DNA of 64,000 nt from Maylandia zebra (lineage: Eukaryota > Chordata > Actinopteri > Cichliformes > Cichlidae). Shown here in pieces: positions 23,731 through 35,504 of this stretch. Numbering within the stretch: the stretch's first letter is position 1; every line of letters starts with the position of its first letter. The notes beneath the pieces are model-generated. The model was not told the DNA's origin. It made no database searches and was given only the letters and a program-made list of their open reading frames with translations. A program made the translations under genes and the position numbers. The stretch covers positions 26,158,033 to 26,222,032 of the forward strand of contig NC_135170.1 of NCBI RefSeq assembly GCF_041146795.1, in the 5' to 3' direction.

Positions 23731-24063
23731 GATGCATTTTTCTTTCCTCTTTAGACAGTTAAGCTCTTCCTGATTACTAAAAACAACACGTTAGTGCTTG
23801 GTTCTCACATTTCTCAAGAATACTGTTAAAGAAACTGATGAGCTATTTGGCTGTGGTAACACTGCAGGCAATAGACTTGGCCAAAGCATTGCATGGGTAC
23901 GCAAATACTTCTTTGCACTGATGATCTGTGATAGATAGCTTTTCCCTTACTTTCAACAATCATAAAAAGTAATGGAAAGGTGAATGTGGAAGGCAGAAAA
24001 GAACGTACCAACTTTACAGCAGCATACTGTGGCCACTCTGGTACCACAAGTGATATCATCTTC

Positions 24064-24763
24064 TCAGCTGTGCTTGGTGTGCAGCATCTCTGTAAGTAGA
24101 GAGTTACAGGGCAAATCTCCTTGAAGATGGCGCTGGTACAAATAGTCCTCAATTTGCAAGCTAATGCTGCGAACTTCAGGCAGCCGAAGAAGCAACTGGC
24201 CAAACTTGTCACAATGTCCTGGATGATTTTGCTGAGTGTACTCCATCAGCGCCCTGTTGACTCGCTCTTGAGTTTGCTCTACCTGCCTGCGGTTATGCAC
24301 TGACTTCACATCTAGAGCAGAAAAAAACCCACACAACACAAACATAATTAACGTTGAACAAAAGCTACATTGGATATGTGTCTTCGAGGAAAATTGCTCA
24401 CCGGGGTTAAATAGCACCAGGTATTTGAGACAGACAAACTCGTGTCTGTCCAAGTGGAGTGCCTTAAGTTTGGATACTAGGTCTTGGGTCCTTGATACCA
24501 GGCTACTCAGTGTCACTCCTGCCTGGGAAATGATGGTTGACACCTCAATCTGCATCAGAATAAGACAAAGAATGTGCTCATTATTACTTTCATTTCTTTG
24601 AAACATTTCTAAATGTAAGAATGCAGCATTTTAAAGTAGAAACCTGTTGTCCTGTGACCAGATATATGCAGCCTTCTTTGCCATACGTCACTTGTCTACA
24701 TAAGTGATCTAGTACCAGCAGCTCACTCCAACAGCTCTGCAACAGCACCATTTGGTCTTCCAC
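24064..24763 (-). CDS. nr5a5: nr5a5 ligand-binding domain, last three exons
   Basis: Exon 24763-24644 encodes [19 protein letters not shown], the nuclear-receptor LBD signature helix region. Exon 24549-24402 continues [11 protein letters not shown]. The final exon carries [16 protein letters not shown] and ends with the activation helix LLTEMLH and TGA. Spacing and phases (0, 1, then stop) match the NR5A pattern. Confidence 0.93.
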
Positions 24764-27358
24764 CTATTGGAAAGATTTTGTGTGTATTTGCAAATTAAAG
24801 ATTATACTGGATGGCCTCAATTAAGGACGCATGCATGTTAAGGAACAAATGGGATAGATCTACTCTAACAGCTAATTAATCATTGTATCGCTAGAAAAGT
24901 GTTATTAATTTCATGTGTATCCCATGAGTTAATGGTTCCTCACCATCAGCTCCTTAAAGAGGGAACTGTTTCTGGCCCACTCCACTAGGCAAAACAGAGT
25001 CTGGTCAGCCATTTTGCACATAATGCTGAATGTATTCAGACGGTCGTGCTTGCCTCGGTTGGCCTGTTCTCTCTGAAGACTGGCCAGAACTTTGGCATTC
25101 AGCTGGCTCTCATCCTGTTCCCCTTCCAGCAGTTGGCTTAAGAAGTTAGGTGTAAGCGCTGATGATAGAGGGTTGGTTGGTGTTTGTGTGGGAGCCTGGG
25201 ATACAGGAGTGGTTAAGCTTTTTGTTGAAGAGGGCAATGATTCTAGTGTACTTCTTGGTGTGAACGAGCTGTTTGGGGTTGAATCCACTGTATAGTTTAC
25301 AGGAACTGGGCTGTAGCCAAAAGGCACTTCCAACTTCTCCTCAGGGTGTCCAGGGAAAGTGCAGTGGTACAGTCCAGGGTAAGGCAGGGATGGAGGAGTA
25401 AGACCTCTGTTTGTGTTCACAGTGCAGTCCAGAGACATGGGTTCACTTGACTGCCCCATGCAAGAAGTATACATGTGGGGTTGATTAACAGCTTCAGAAG
25501 TTAATGGATGACTGATGCAGCTGGTTACCACCTGGAGGTCATTTAGAGCGTGGGGACCATGTATTTGTCCAGTTTCTACCTTAATCCTGTAGGGATCAGT
25601 GTTTGACTGGTGATACACCTTTTGCTGTTTCATTTGTCTGTCCCGGCGGTAGAGGGGCCCAAATTTGTTCCTGCCTCCTCTCATACGATCTGCTCTGACC
25701 GCTGATGAGAGAACATCAAACAAATATTTAATTATAAACAAAAATATGTAAAAGATCATCTTTAAAAAATTACAATCTCACTCCATTTAGAGTTTGCAAT
25801 CATTTACATAATTTACAATCTGGGTCAGCACTGCTTTATGAGTTCTTAGATAAGTCTCAAGGGAGGCAAAAAAAAACAACCTTGCGTATCAGTGAAAGAG
25901 AAAGCCTGTTGCAACTGAATGGTCTACAAATTAGCTGTGAATGAAGTGGTGGCAATTTGGTGTACCTTCTTTCTTCATACCCACAGCTAAACACTTCTGG
26001 AAGCGGCAGAATGGGCAACGTTTTCTCTGAGAAAGGTTCATGGGGCACCTCTGTTGCTCTGCACAGGTGTAATGTTTGTTGTTTTGCACTGAACGTTTAA
26101 AGAAGCCCTGCAAAGAAAATGAGAGAGAGGGAACCTTTATGCACACCACAAAACCATAGATATCTACATGTGCATCATTATTGTCGTAGAACTACGGGAC
26201 ATGTATCTCTTAATATATCTGTAGTACCAGATTATAGCTACCTGGTGTTTAATTCAAAACCATTAATGTGTTATTTATTGTGGACTCATAAGTCACTTTG
26301 GTTTTGCAGTTAACAAAGCTAAGATGACTTTTGGTGGCATAACAGAATGCATATTTTGCACTGCCCAAACCTTATCCTTTACCTTGCAGCTCTCACAGGT
26401 AAGAAGTCCATAGTGGTATCCTGACACTTTGTCTCCACAGACAGGACAGTTGTCCTCTGAGTCCAGTCTACTCTCTGCCTCTGTCTTTTGCTCCTGAGCT
26501 GAGGACCAGTAATATTTAATGACAAGATTTACATTATGACACAAACTTCACCGTTTGAGGGTGTTCTTCTTCTTCTTCTTCTTTTTTAAACAATGTTTTG
26601 TTTCAATGATATGCAAAGCTACTGCTTAAACTGAATACACTTTTCATATCAAATATGTGATGTATATAATATGTTGGAAATTAGTATATTTGGTAAGGTT
26701 GCAAGGAATCATGTGTGCCGTGCCAAGTATAATATTTCAAGTCATCTAAAACAGGAGGATAATTAGCAATCAGACATGAGTTAGAATTTTGTAAATCCTG
26801 AGTGGCTAAAGAGACTAGAATGCTGTGCTGCTGAAGTGTAAAAGTGTCATCTAACAGGGTTTATTGCCCAGCTGCTGAAAGAACAGTGGGCAGGACCATC
26901 GCTTTGCTGTAGACAGTACCTTATCACTGGGCTTGATTTGCTTGACTATGATCACAGATATGACCCTTACATAATATCCAGAACTATTCTCTCTATCTCC
27001 TCTATGACAGAAGGGAATCTTCTGGGAACCACTTTAAAACCTTTTTGTTTGTTTTGTTATTCTAAATGTGTTTTTTCAAATGAAAGTGACTACTGTTTTT
27101 CATAATATACATTCACAGACAATGTTAAAACCTGCTTCAACTTTCAAAGTATGAACTTTTTAACACAGGTAGTTTCACACAACATTTTTAAAATATATCT
27201 ATTGACACCTACATACCAGTTCACTATTGACCCATAGCCACTTTCATCTAGTACTCACATGTTGATGATCCCTCCAAATTGATCAAATCCTCTTGATAGT
27301 TACCAGGGTGGTGAACAAGAGGCTGGTGCTGCTGTAGGTGATAACCTGGTAGGTCCAT
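24064..27358 (-). CDS. nr5a5: NR5A (Ftz-F1) orphan nuclear receptor, probably nr5a5
   Basis: A nuclear, monomeric DNA-binding receptor of the SF-1/LRH-1 family, binding extended YCAAGGYCA sites (family knowledge). Exons in gene order: 27358-27259, 26498-26383, 26107-25966, 25701-24944, 24763-24644, 24549-24402 and 24311-24064. They encode 543 residues with all phases consistent. The ATG at 27358 is preceded by an in-frame TGA, which fixes the start. The domains are: zinc fingers from Cys51 with P-box CESCKG; Ftz-F1 box [16 protein letters not shown] from residue 120; a long Ser/Thr/Pro hinge; a ligand-binding domain from about residue 290; AF-2 LLTEMLH at residues 533-539. The nr5a5 assignment rests on synteny with camsap3, rdh8 and notch3 and on divergence from SF-1/LRH-1 (for example a Q/H-rich N-terminus). 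The alternatives nr5a1 or nr5a2 are less likely. Confidence 0.85.
25966..26498 (-). CDS. nr5a5: nr5a5 DNA-binding domain exons
   Basis: Two exons carry the two C4 zinc fingers. The first (26498-26383) contains [20 protein letters not shown] and ends CESCK. The second (26107-25966) starts [19 protein letters not shown] and ends GMKKE. All eight zinc-ligand cysteines are visible. The split after CESCK is the classical nuclear-receptor position. The acceptor of the first exon was chosen after CCTCAG (26499-26504); a nearby CAG four bases further in would break the phase. Confidence 0.93.
26499..27258 (-). other. nr5a5 intron 1
   Basis: AT-rich, with GT at 27258 and AG at 26500-26499. Nothing conserved was recognised apart from the splice signals. 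Confidence 0.7.
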
Positions 27359-28589
27359 TTTAATAAGTGGGACATTGACTCAGCCCAGTTTGAACTTCAT
27401 TGTAGCAGAGATCAGGAGACCGCAGACACTGCAGGTGGCAGGTGAGCAGGCCAAACCAGCGGCTGTGGACTGATCTTGTTTAAGGCCTACATGTGGACTT
27501 CGATCTATAGTGAGTGTCATAAAACCTCTCCTGATTGGCACTCCTACCAGCTAGTCTGTCAGCAAGCAAGCCAATCAACCACACATAGGTTGATAAGTCA
27601 AATAGCCACCTGCTGGAATCTTCCTGTAGTGAAATCATGTCAGTATCATTAAGGTACTCTGAGCTCACCTGATAAGAATCATTTAGTACACATAATCACT
27701 TTATTCAAACTACAGACATTCTGATTTTATTTTATTATACTTGTAATTCTGAGCTGATAATGTAGGGTTTGGGTGAATGAAGATCTGATGCTAGGGTCAG
27801 TGTTATATAAAAGACTCAAAATGAATTTGCAGTGACATGGAAATATAATTACACAGGTTTTACCAGCAGAATGCATTGATAATTCTATGCAAAGATGTAT
27901 TCTAAATTAAAAGAATAAGGAGGAATTTATGCCTTTATTGCCTTTATGAGCAATATTTATTTAAAAGAGTATCAACAGAATTATTTAACTTTTGGATAGT
28001 TTGATGAATTGGTTACCAACCTAATGATCAATCTCTTTCAAAGAGCCATAGTGTTGAAAATGAGAAATTTAGTATAGTAGGATTTCTTTGTATTCTTTTA
28101 AAATGTAATTATTGGTCCATTTAACCTCTTTATGTAGTGTTATTTATTTAAAACCCATCTCAGAGTTGTTTCATTTAATTAGTGTGTAATGTCAAAGTAA
28201 TTAGCTGACAGACATCTAGAATGACATCCCAGAAATGTAGTGGGGTATTTGTATTTGTATAAAGTAGTGTTTCCTTTAAAGTATGCATCAGTGGATAATT
28301 AAGTAGCAAACAATGTATCTCCAACAACAGCAACATTATATATTCTTAGTATAACATGAGAAAATCCTTTCAGAGAAGGAGAAACTACAGACAGCAATTG
28401 TAATATCCAAAATTTTAAACTATGCTACAGGTAATAAGAGGCTACAAAGCAGTAAAACGCATTAGAATGTTTTCGTGACCTTTATTCCAAAGCCAAGGGC
28501 AGGTGGTCATGGCACCCATTAACTAGTAAACAAATTATGACATTCCAAAGAAAAAAAAAAGGGGTCTCTTTACTTTTCTAAGTGGCATG
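27359..28589. other. nr5a5 5' flank and intergenic sequence
   Basis: Presumed promoter side of nr5a5. No TATA box at a usable distance was found. Short E-box-like CAGGTG words occur around 27429-27444. The rest is AT-rich with no open frame of note. Confidence 0.5.
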
Positions 28590-28597
28590 TTAAGCTC

Positions 28598-29964
28598 CAA
28601 GGGTGTAGATTTGGCATGGGACATGTCCCCACCAATATCCAGCGATTATTGAATTGTCCCCACCAATAATTTGATCTCTTCGAGTAAAGAAAAACAAATT
28701 AAAAAAAAAAAAAAAAAGCGATCTGTCAACGTCTCATTCACCCAGCGGTGCAGAAAAAGTTAAATTACGTTCTCTACTGGAGTCCTACGTCATGTGACAA
28801 ATATGGCCAATGTGATTGGCTGTGCCTTTCAGGGAGCTCTGTTTAGTTTTAGCAGCGGCAATCCTGCGCTGCGAGGACCTGCAAGGAGGAGAGGAGGATG
28901 GCAGCAAAAAGAACCTGGATATAAGAAAGTATTTTTCAAAGAAACCTGTAAGTCACTTAAAGTCGAGTTCACTCATAAAACCTGTCCATCATAATAAAGT
29001 TACAGGCTATGCAAGGCAATACATGCCAACTCTCCGGTTTTTTCTCGGACAATCCCGAATTTCAGTGCCCCTCTTATTACTCTTTCTGGGTTGCAAAATA
29101 AACTTTTACAATTTTTTCAGGCGAGAATGTAGCTGTGCAAACTTCAAATATCTGAACCGGGGAGAAGAGCAAACTCCCGGCACATCGTTTTAGGCTTTGG
29201 CCCACGTCAGTCTAAAATTGTATGTAACCATGAATAACGTGTTACCATGTCCACTAGGAGAGACTGGACAGTATAGATGTAAAACAAATATGCCAGCAGT
29301 TTATCTCAGTTAATGAGAGGAGAAGGCCTGTGTTTGGCTCCTTCACATAGTGGACACTGAGTTGTTGTGTGGGACACCAGTAGTCCATGTCTGTTGCTGT
29401 AACAGTAGTTCATGTTTAGAGTAAAACATCCCAGCTCACTGACTTGATAGGGGCAATAGTGTGCCTAAAATGTTGCATAATTTTGCTAAGAGATCTGTTA
29501 CTTTGTGGTAATCTTAGATGAGTAGTTTTATGGGCAAAAACCACCAGGTCATTCAGTGTTCCCTTAGTGCTAATGTATCAGCGATGTTGGTGTAGTATAA
29601 CTGAAGAAATGTTGTTAAGTCCTTAAAGTCATATTCTTTTATTGTCATGACTGTATTTTAAGCTATTTTTATTTTTGTATGATATCTGATTTATATGGAA
29701 TATGGTTGAAGTAAACTAAAGTATAAAATACTTAGTCAGTCATTTGTTTAATAGTAATTTAACATTATATAATTCACATATAAAACTATGAATTGTAATT
29801 TTAAATGGTTTAAAAGCATGTAGAATAGCATATGTACCGGTAAGCAAGTATATCTCCCCCCCCTTTTTTTTTTTTTTTTATCAAGAAGCAAAGACGAAAA
29901 GGAAAAAAAGGGCTCGGTGGTTGAATCATCCGTCCCCACCAATACCAAAACCAAATCTACCTTG
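28598..29964. mobile_element. hAT-family DNA transposon, non-autonomous copy
   Basis: The element begins CAAGGGTGTAGATTTGG and ends CCAAATCTACCTTG, imperfect terminal inverted repeats with a three-base gap. It is flanked by an exact 8-bp direct repeat, TTAAGCTC, at 28590-28597 and 29965-29972; eight bases is the hAT target-site length. Inside lie TGTCCCCACCAATA-type subterminal repeats near both ends, an A run, and a short transposase-like open frame. At 1,367 bp it is too short to be autonomous. Confidence 0.85.
28816..29193 (+). pseudogene. hAT transposase N-terminal remnant
   Basis: A 125-codon frame inside the hAT element. Only the part around KKNLDIRKYFSKKP resembles the short N-terminal segment of ZMYM1-like hAT transposases. 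The remainder does not read as a zinc finger or catalytic domain. Most of the transposase is deleted, so no activity is expected. Confidence 0.45.
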
Positions 29965-30353
29965 TTAAGCTCACAGCCTTTGTTCAGTGTCCCCCTTCCT
30001 TCATTTAAATGCAAAGTACTGCAAAAGTAGCTAAAATATGCAAAGACTGAAGCCCTGGGAAGCGTTTGGAATTCTGGATGCAGTTGTGCAGCCTAATAGT
30101 GTCATCTAGTGGCATTGAGTAGTACTGCTAAACACGACTGCGATTGGATACTTGTGGGTTATTTTTTTCATTCAGTATTGTCACTGCAGCTGTTGTAAGA
30201 TCAACAGAGGTGGATTGATTAGAAAGAATCAAGAGTCAATGCTTAAAGTTTTATTAAAAGAAGGAAATCACAGACAAGCTGCTGTTAATCCACAGGTATA
30301 CGGTGCATTCAGCTTATATTTTTGCATGGGTCTTACAATTCACAGTGAGTCAA

Positions 30354-31915
30354 TTAATCTGTTTCCTCACTGCTTTTTTCTTCACACACCGGCTCATCCT
30401 CAGCAACAAACCAGACCTCGTTGTGGCGGTTAAACATCCTCATTGGACTGCAAGAAACATGAAAGACCACACAGAAACACGGAACACAGGGACGCACACA
30501 GACACAGATTCACATTAGAATAATCAAGAAAATAGTTTAAACTGAAGCTGTTTTTGATGATTTCGTTCACATGTTTTTCTTCTAATGATGGAGATTACTT
30601 TACCTGTTGTATCCAACAGCACAGTGGGATCCTTTTTTGTATTTTGCTTTAACTGAATCAAGAGTTTTACTCAGGTCATTAGCATTACTGCTGTCAGAAA
30701 AGGTTGTCATCCATCCTCCGTAGCTATATGCATACACTTTCATATCTGGAGTGTCAGTGATGTACACCTGCAAATCATGATGAAACTATCTGTCATCAAA
30801 TAATTTCCTATTAAATATTTGCCACTATTTTTTTAGTTTAAAAAACATACGTCTGAATTAGTAGGTTTGGGAGGATTTTCCTGATGTTCCGTCGGCAGCA
30901 GGAAACTCATTGTGTAGGTGCCCATTTGCCAAAATCTCTTGTCTGGTATTTTCACAACAACAGGAGTGGTCATTTGAATTTTCTTTCCTGAATGCAAACA
31001 CAAATATGTTTTTTGGGAACTGAAACAAACATCACAACGAAGAAGCACACAAAATGAAGAAAAGAATATAAAAACACGCAGATTTTCTTACTAAAATATC
31101 CAATAAAACCACGAGACTACCACTGCTCCCTGAATATAACCAAATACAGTAATTATGTTTGGTCAAAGGCCATTTTAAATTTAGACGTGTCACGTGTTCA
31201 AAACTGGCTTAAAACCCTCACTATATATAGATTGTATTTTATGAAAAGAAACCCCATTTACAAATAGCTGTTATCTGTGTTCATATACACGGGGTTAATA
31301 GAGTATTGAATGTGAAACACAATTAGATAAACACATACGCACCCATCTGGTTCTCACCACTGATGTATTTGAACAGTCGATTAAATGCTACTGGCATTGC
31401 CATTTCCATGAAGAAGGATTTCTCATTAGTTGAGACCCATTTCACAGAGTCATAGTGACGCACCTGAAATACATGAACAAACATATTTTAACTGGTGTTT
31501 TTATAACTTTGCTACACCTAAAATATGAAAAAAATATTTTACCTCATAATCCTTGGTCTTACAAATCAAATCGAACAGCAGGCACTCTGGTGTCTCAGTG
31601 CAGAAGCTTAACTCAGAGGAGTTGCTGTGAAGTTACAGAGGAAAATGCTTTTTAAAGAAGTTTTACAAGTCCATAGCAACAACTACCTGCGATAGGTATT
31701 GACTAAAACTGTGCTCACTGTCTTCAGTTCAAATTCAGGTCTCTTACCCAACTCTAGCTTCAGCTGTTAGAACCAGAAGAAAACAAACAAGTCCTGAAAC
31801 AAAAATCCTGAAAGGCACATTTAAAGTTACTTTGCTTGTCTATTTGATTTACTTCTTACATTATATAGGGTTATTTGCTTTAAAGACCTTGTGGAAATTA
31901 AAATTGTACTTACAT
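30354..31915 (-). CDS. Secreted SOUL/heme-binding protein (HEBP2-like)
   Basis: A member of the SOUL heme-binding family, probably secreted. Exons in gene order: 31915-31914 (only the AT of the start codon), 31807-31748, 31624-31543, 31463-31343, 30987-30851, 30767-30604 and 30447-30354. They give 660 nt and 219 residues, with all phases consistent. Residues 1-18 (MIFVSGLVCFLLVLTAEA) form a clean signal peptide. The SOUL fold follows: CTETPECLLFDLICKTKDYE, VRHYDSVKW, PDKRFWQMGTYTMSFLLP, VYAYSYGGWM and GYNSPMRMFNRHNEVWFV. It ends with an acidic tail. Classical intracellular HEBP1/2 lack a signal peptide; the secreted form fits the teleost soul subgroup. Orthology is not settled, so no symbol is given. 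Confidence 0.88.
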
Positions 31916-31976
31916 CTTGGCTGACTGTTGTCTGCTTTCAAAAATGGAATGTCTGCAGTCTTGTCCAGTGCTCTGC

Positions 31977-31982
31977 TTATAA
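31977..31982 (-). promoter_or_regulatory. TATA box of the SOUL gene
   Basis: On the minus strand CTTTATAAGCAG lies about 65 nt upstream of the split start codon. A transcription start about 30 nt downstream would leave a 5' UTR of roughly 35 nt before AT|GTAAGT. Confidence 0.6.
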
Positions 31983-31985
31983 AGA

Positions 31986-34299
31986 GCTGGTTATGAAAAC
32001 TGACCACTCCCTAAAGCTAGAACACAAAACATCCAAAGGAGTAACAGAGGGAATACAAAACAGCAACAAGAGAATCTGGCAGGAATTATGTGCTGCTTAA
32101 ATGTTATGAAACCTCTTTCATAACATCCAATAACATCTATCAAATTCAGATGATTAGGAGATGAAATATTATCTCTACTATTCTGTACCAGAGAGTTACA
32201 CAGTACAGCATTTAACATAAGCCCTCAGAGTGGAGCTAATATTTTTCACTAATTTTATGCAACATCAGGTGAGGGTAAATTAGACTAGTGTTAACAGTTT
32301 TGTAACACAGAACATCAGGAACATAAAATATAACAAAATAAGGATAATTAAATAAGTTTCAGATCCAGTGGCTAAACTTTGATATAAGTAAAATTACCTT
32401 TGCAATAATGATTAGTATTAAGTGGAATTAATATTAGGTTCAAACTTGAACAAATCGGATCCCAAGAGTGCCACAACAGTCTGTACAAATTGTGACTGAA
32501 CATCATGTGAAGCATTAGCTCAAATATTCAAAATGAATAGTTCTCATGCAGTATTATTTTCTTTCACATTGTGAAAAAATGTCTTAGGTTACCCCCTGGC
32601 ACTGGTATACACATTTAAACAGAGACAAGGAAGTACCTGAGACATAATGATGAACCATATTAGTGTTCACGTCTCAAGAGAATTCACATTGTACCTTTTG
32701 TTGGTACAGATCGTGTGATATGTGTTTTGTACCCTCAGAACACCAAATTCTTCTTGCTTGTCCCCATTCGGTGTCATGCAACCTGAATACAACAGAAACT
32801 TGGATTTAAATGTTTGTCCTTTTGTTAAGAAAAAGAATACAAAAAAGAGAAAATCCTTAAACTTGAGTATTGAGTTAGTTGTTGGTCTTATTGTTGTAAG
32901 TCTGCAGTTCTTGCTGGTTGACTGTTATGTAGCTACTGGGATACTTAATCCAACCCTTGTTCTTTCTAACTGTAAAGCAAATAAACATCTGTCATGCAAG
33001 AAGTAGTAATCCTAAACTGAACCCTTTTTCATCTTAATAGTGCCGTGAGCCCACAGTGCGCAGTGTGGTATTTCCTTCCTTTTACTAGTCTGAAAGGACC
33101 CATCTGGTTCTGCAGATGTGTAGAGTATATTTAAAGCATTTGAGCATGAAGGTTTTTTTGGGGTTTTTTTACATGTGCGTTCAAGCTGACTGGTTTGCCC
33201 AAGAGGAAATAGTCATTGCTATCATTCAAAGCAGTGTGAACCCTATAAATATTATAAAAAAAATAATATGATTTTATTCTTTTCAGGACCAATTCATGTA
33301 ACTTGAAACAAATGTCTCCACTTCTAAACATGCACTTCCACGTTATTGTCTGTCATAGTTACCTCTTATAAATGCTAATGTAAACTTTAGGGTGAACCTC
33401 GCGCCAAATAACCTTTTCTTTTCACAGAAAAATACAAACAGTCACTAAACTAAACTCTAGGAATCCTTATTTATGATTTTCTTGTTTGTCATTCATGACA
33501 AGTAAGTTTATAATTTATAGACATAATGCCTTATAAATGTATGCTAAACTGACAGGAGTTGGAAAACCTCTCTTTGTAAAACTGTCCTTTAAATACTTAT
33601 TAAGAGCACATTTCCTATTGTTATGCAACAGCTGAACGGTACAATGTTTTCCCCTGCCAGGGCAGAATATCAGAATATAGCACAAATGATTAACCTTACA
33701 GCGACATTACTTCACGTGACTGTATGTATATATGTATATACTCAGAAAGATATACAATTTTCTCTTTGCCTTGCCTGTGACACTGTGTTTTTGTCTGTGG
33801 GTAAAAACTTCCCTTCTACGCAAATACTCATATCCATCCATTGGATATTCTCAGCATTTGCACCTCAAATATAAACAGACATTAGACGAGATTCAGAAAA
33901 ACTGCTTCATTGAAAAGAGTGATTTCAAACTAAGGAAAAAACACCAAGTATGTTGTGCAACTTCATAGATCCTGTAACACTAACACATTATTACTTCACC
34001 TTTTTGAGTCAGTTGCTGAACTATTTTCAGTAATGCGTACTGTAACAATTTCATTATAGCGGTAACCTCTGAAGCCTGTCGATGTAACCTCCAGCTCTGA
34101 GTTCAGGAAAACAAGTGTGACCTATAGTGGTTACAATGACGAACTGCAACAGCATTTTAAATAAGGGTATGAATGTGGTATTTTCCATGGACTACAACAG
34201 GAGACCTAGATCTCGTTTTACAGTAAACTTTGTTAACCATCGTTTTTTTTAGAACATTTCGATTTACATTTATATAATTAATTAACATTTTTAAGGGCA
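31986..34299. other. Intergenic sequence between the SOUL gene and rdh8
   Basis: AT-rich, with no recognised exon, RNA gene or bounded repeat. The open frames in it are short and unlike any family. Confidence 0.6.
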
Positions 34300-34560
34300 T
34301 AAGGCTGCTACAGGAGCAGCAACAACCACGGCGTGGCTGCTGTTTTCAACGGAGCTGCTGTTGGCGAAAAAAAACTACAACACCCATGTACTGCGTCGGC
34401 CTGACTGACCTTAGATAATCACTGGGCTTATGTAGCCGTGTCCCAGTCTTGCCTCTGCTCTCCGAATGCTGCGCTACGAAGTTGAGTGAGCTACTAGTTT
34501 ATTACTGTCTCTTTATTTCTCATATCCACTGTTGTGAAGAAAGCGCTGTTCGCTCCACAG
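34300..34560 (+). promoter_or_regulatory. Candidate promoter / untranslated first exon
   Basis: A locally GC-richer block within AT-rich sequence. It contains ACTACAACACCCATG (34374-34388), close to the ZNF143 (SBS) core ACTACAAYTCCCA, and ends in CTCCACAG|GTTGGT at about 34560, a plausible splice donor. It lies 0.9 kb upstream of the rdh8 ATG, so it may be a non-coding first exon of rdh8. It could equally be an unrelated start site. Confidence 0.3.
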
Positions 34561-35238
34561 GTTGGTATATTACAATATCAACTACAAAGAAAACTACATG
34601 CCTCTAGGGTTCGACTTGAATGTGGTTAACTCGTCCTGTAGGGATTTACAGCGTCTGCTGCAGGCTATTCATTCTGCAGTGATAGTTTATGTTGACTCAC
34701 TACAAATTGTATACCAAGTACTTTGCTTTAGCACAGTGTACTTTATTAATTAGCATTGAACTGTTATAGTGTAATTATACTTAAATGTGTTACGGAAAAA
34801 ATATTGTAATTTTTTATTTTAATAAATTTCTCTTGGGATGCCGTGAGACTTAATATATAACTACAAAGCAATACTATCTTTAAAAAAACAAACAAACCCT
34901 AATGTTAAGAATTATTACACTTGGTCTCTAAACGTGTTATTCTATTCTCTTCATAATACCGCTTCTTTAAAATAACTCTTTATAATATGTCCTTATGTGA
35001 ATATCTGTTGGTTCCATTCTGAATAAAAAGGTGTTGGGCTTTGGTAAGGCAGACAAACATTCCAGCACACATTAAGCAGATTAGCGCCAATGTAATCTTT
35101 TAACAAATAACAAAGGCACTCTAGTCTTAATATCACTTCACATGGACACACAAGAAGTGACCTTTTGTTAAAAAATTTTTTAAGTTAATTAGTAAATTGT
35201 CAACCAGTGCATTATGTGAGTGATCAGTTTTTGCTGTT

Positions 35239-35269
35239 TTATATATATATATATATACATACATACATA
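35239..35269. repeat. (TA)n/(CATA)n microsatellite upstream of rdh8
   Basis: An AT dinucleotide run followed by CATACATACATA, about 240 bp before the rdh8 start codon. Confidence 0.85.
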
Positions 35270-35504
35270 TTAAAAAGAAGTATTTAACAGTAACATTTCT
35301 TCTTTTTATCCAATTCATGGTAAAAAACAAAACAAAACTCCAACTAAGCTAGATGTATATGCCAATAGAGTGATTACTACAAAGACTTTACATTGGCTGA
35401 AGAATATTCCTTTAATAATATCTTTAATAATATTTCTCTTTTCTCAACGTTGTTTGACTGACCAGTCAAGACCACCTGAACCTTTAGGTCAAAGATCAAC
35501 GAGC

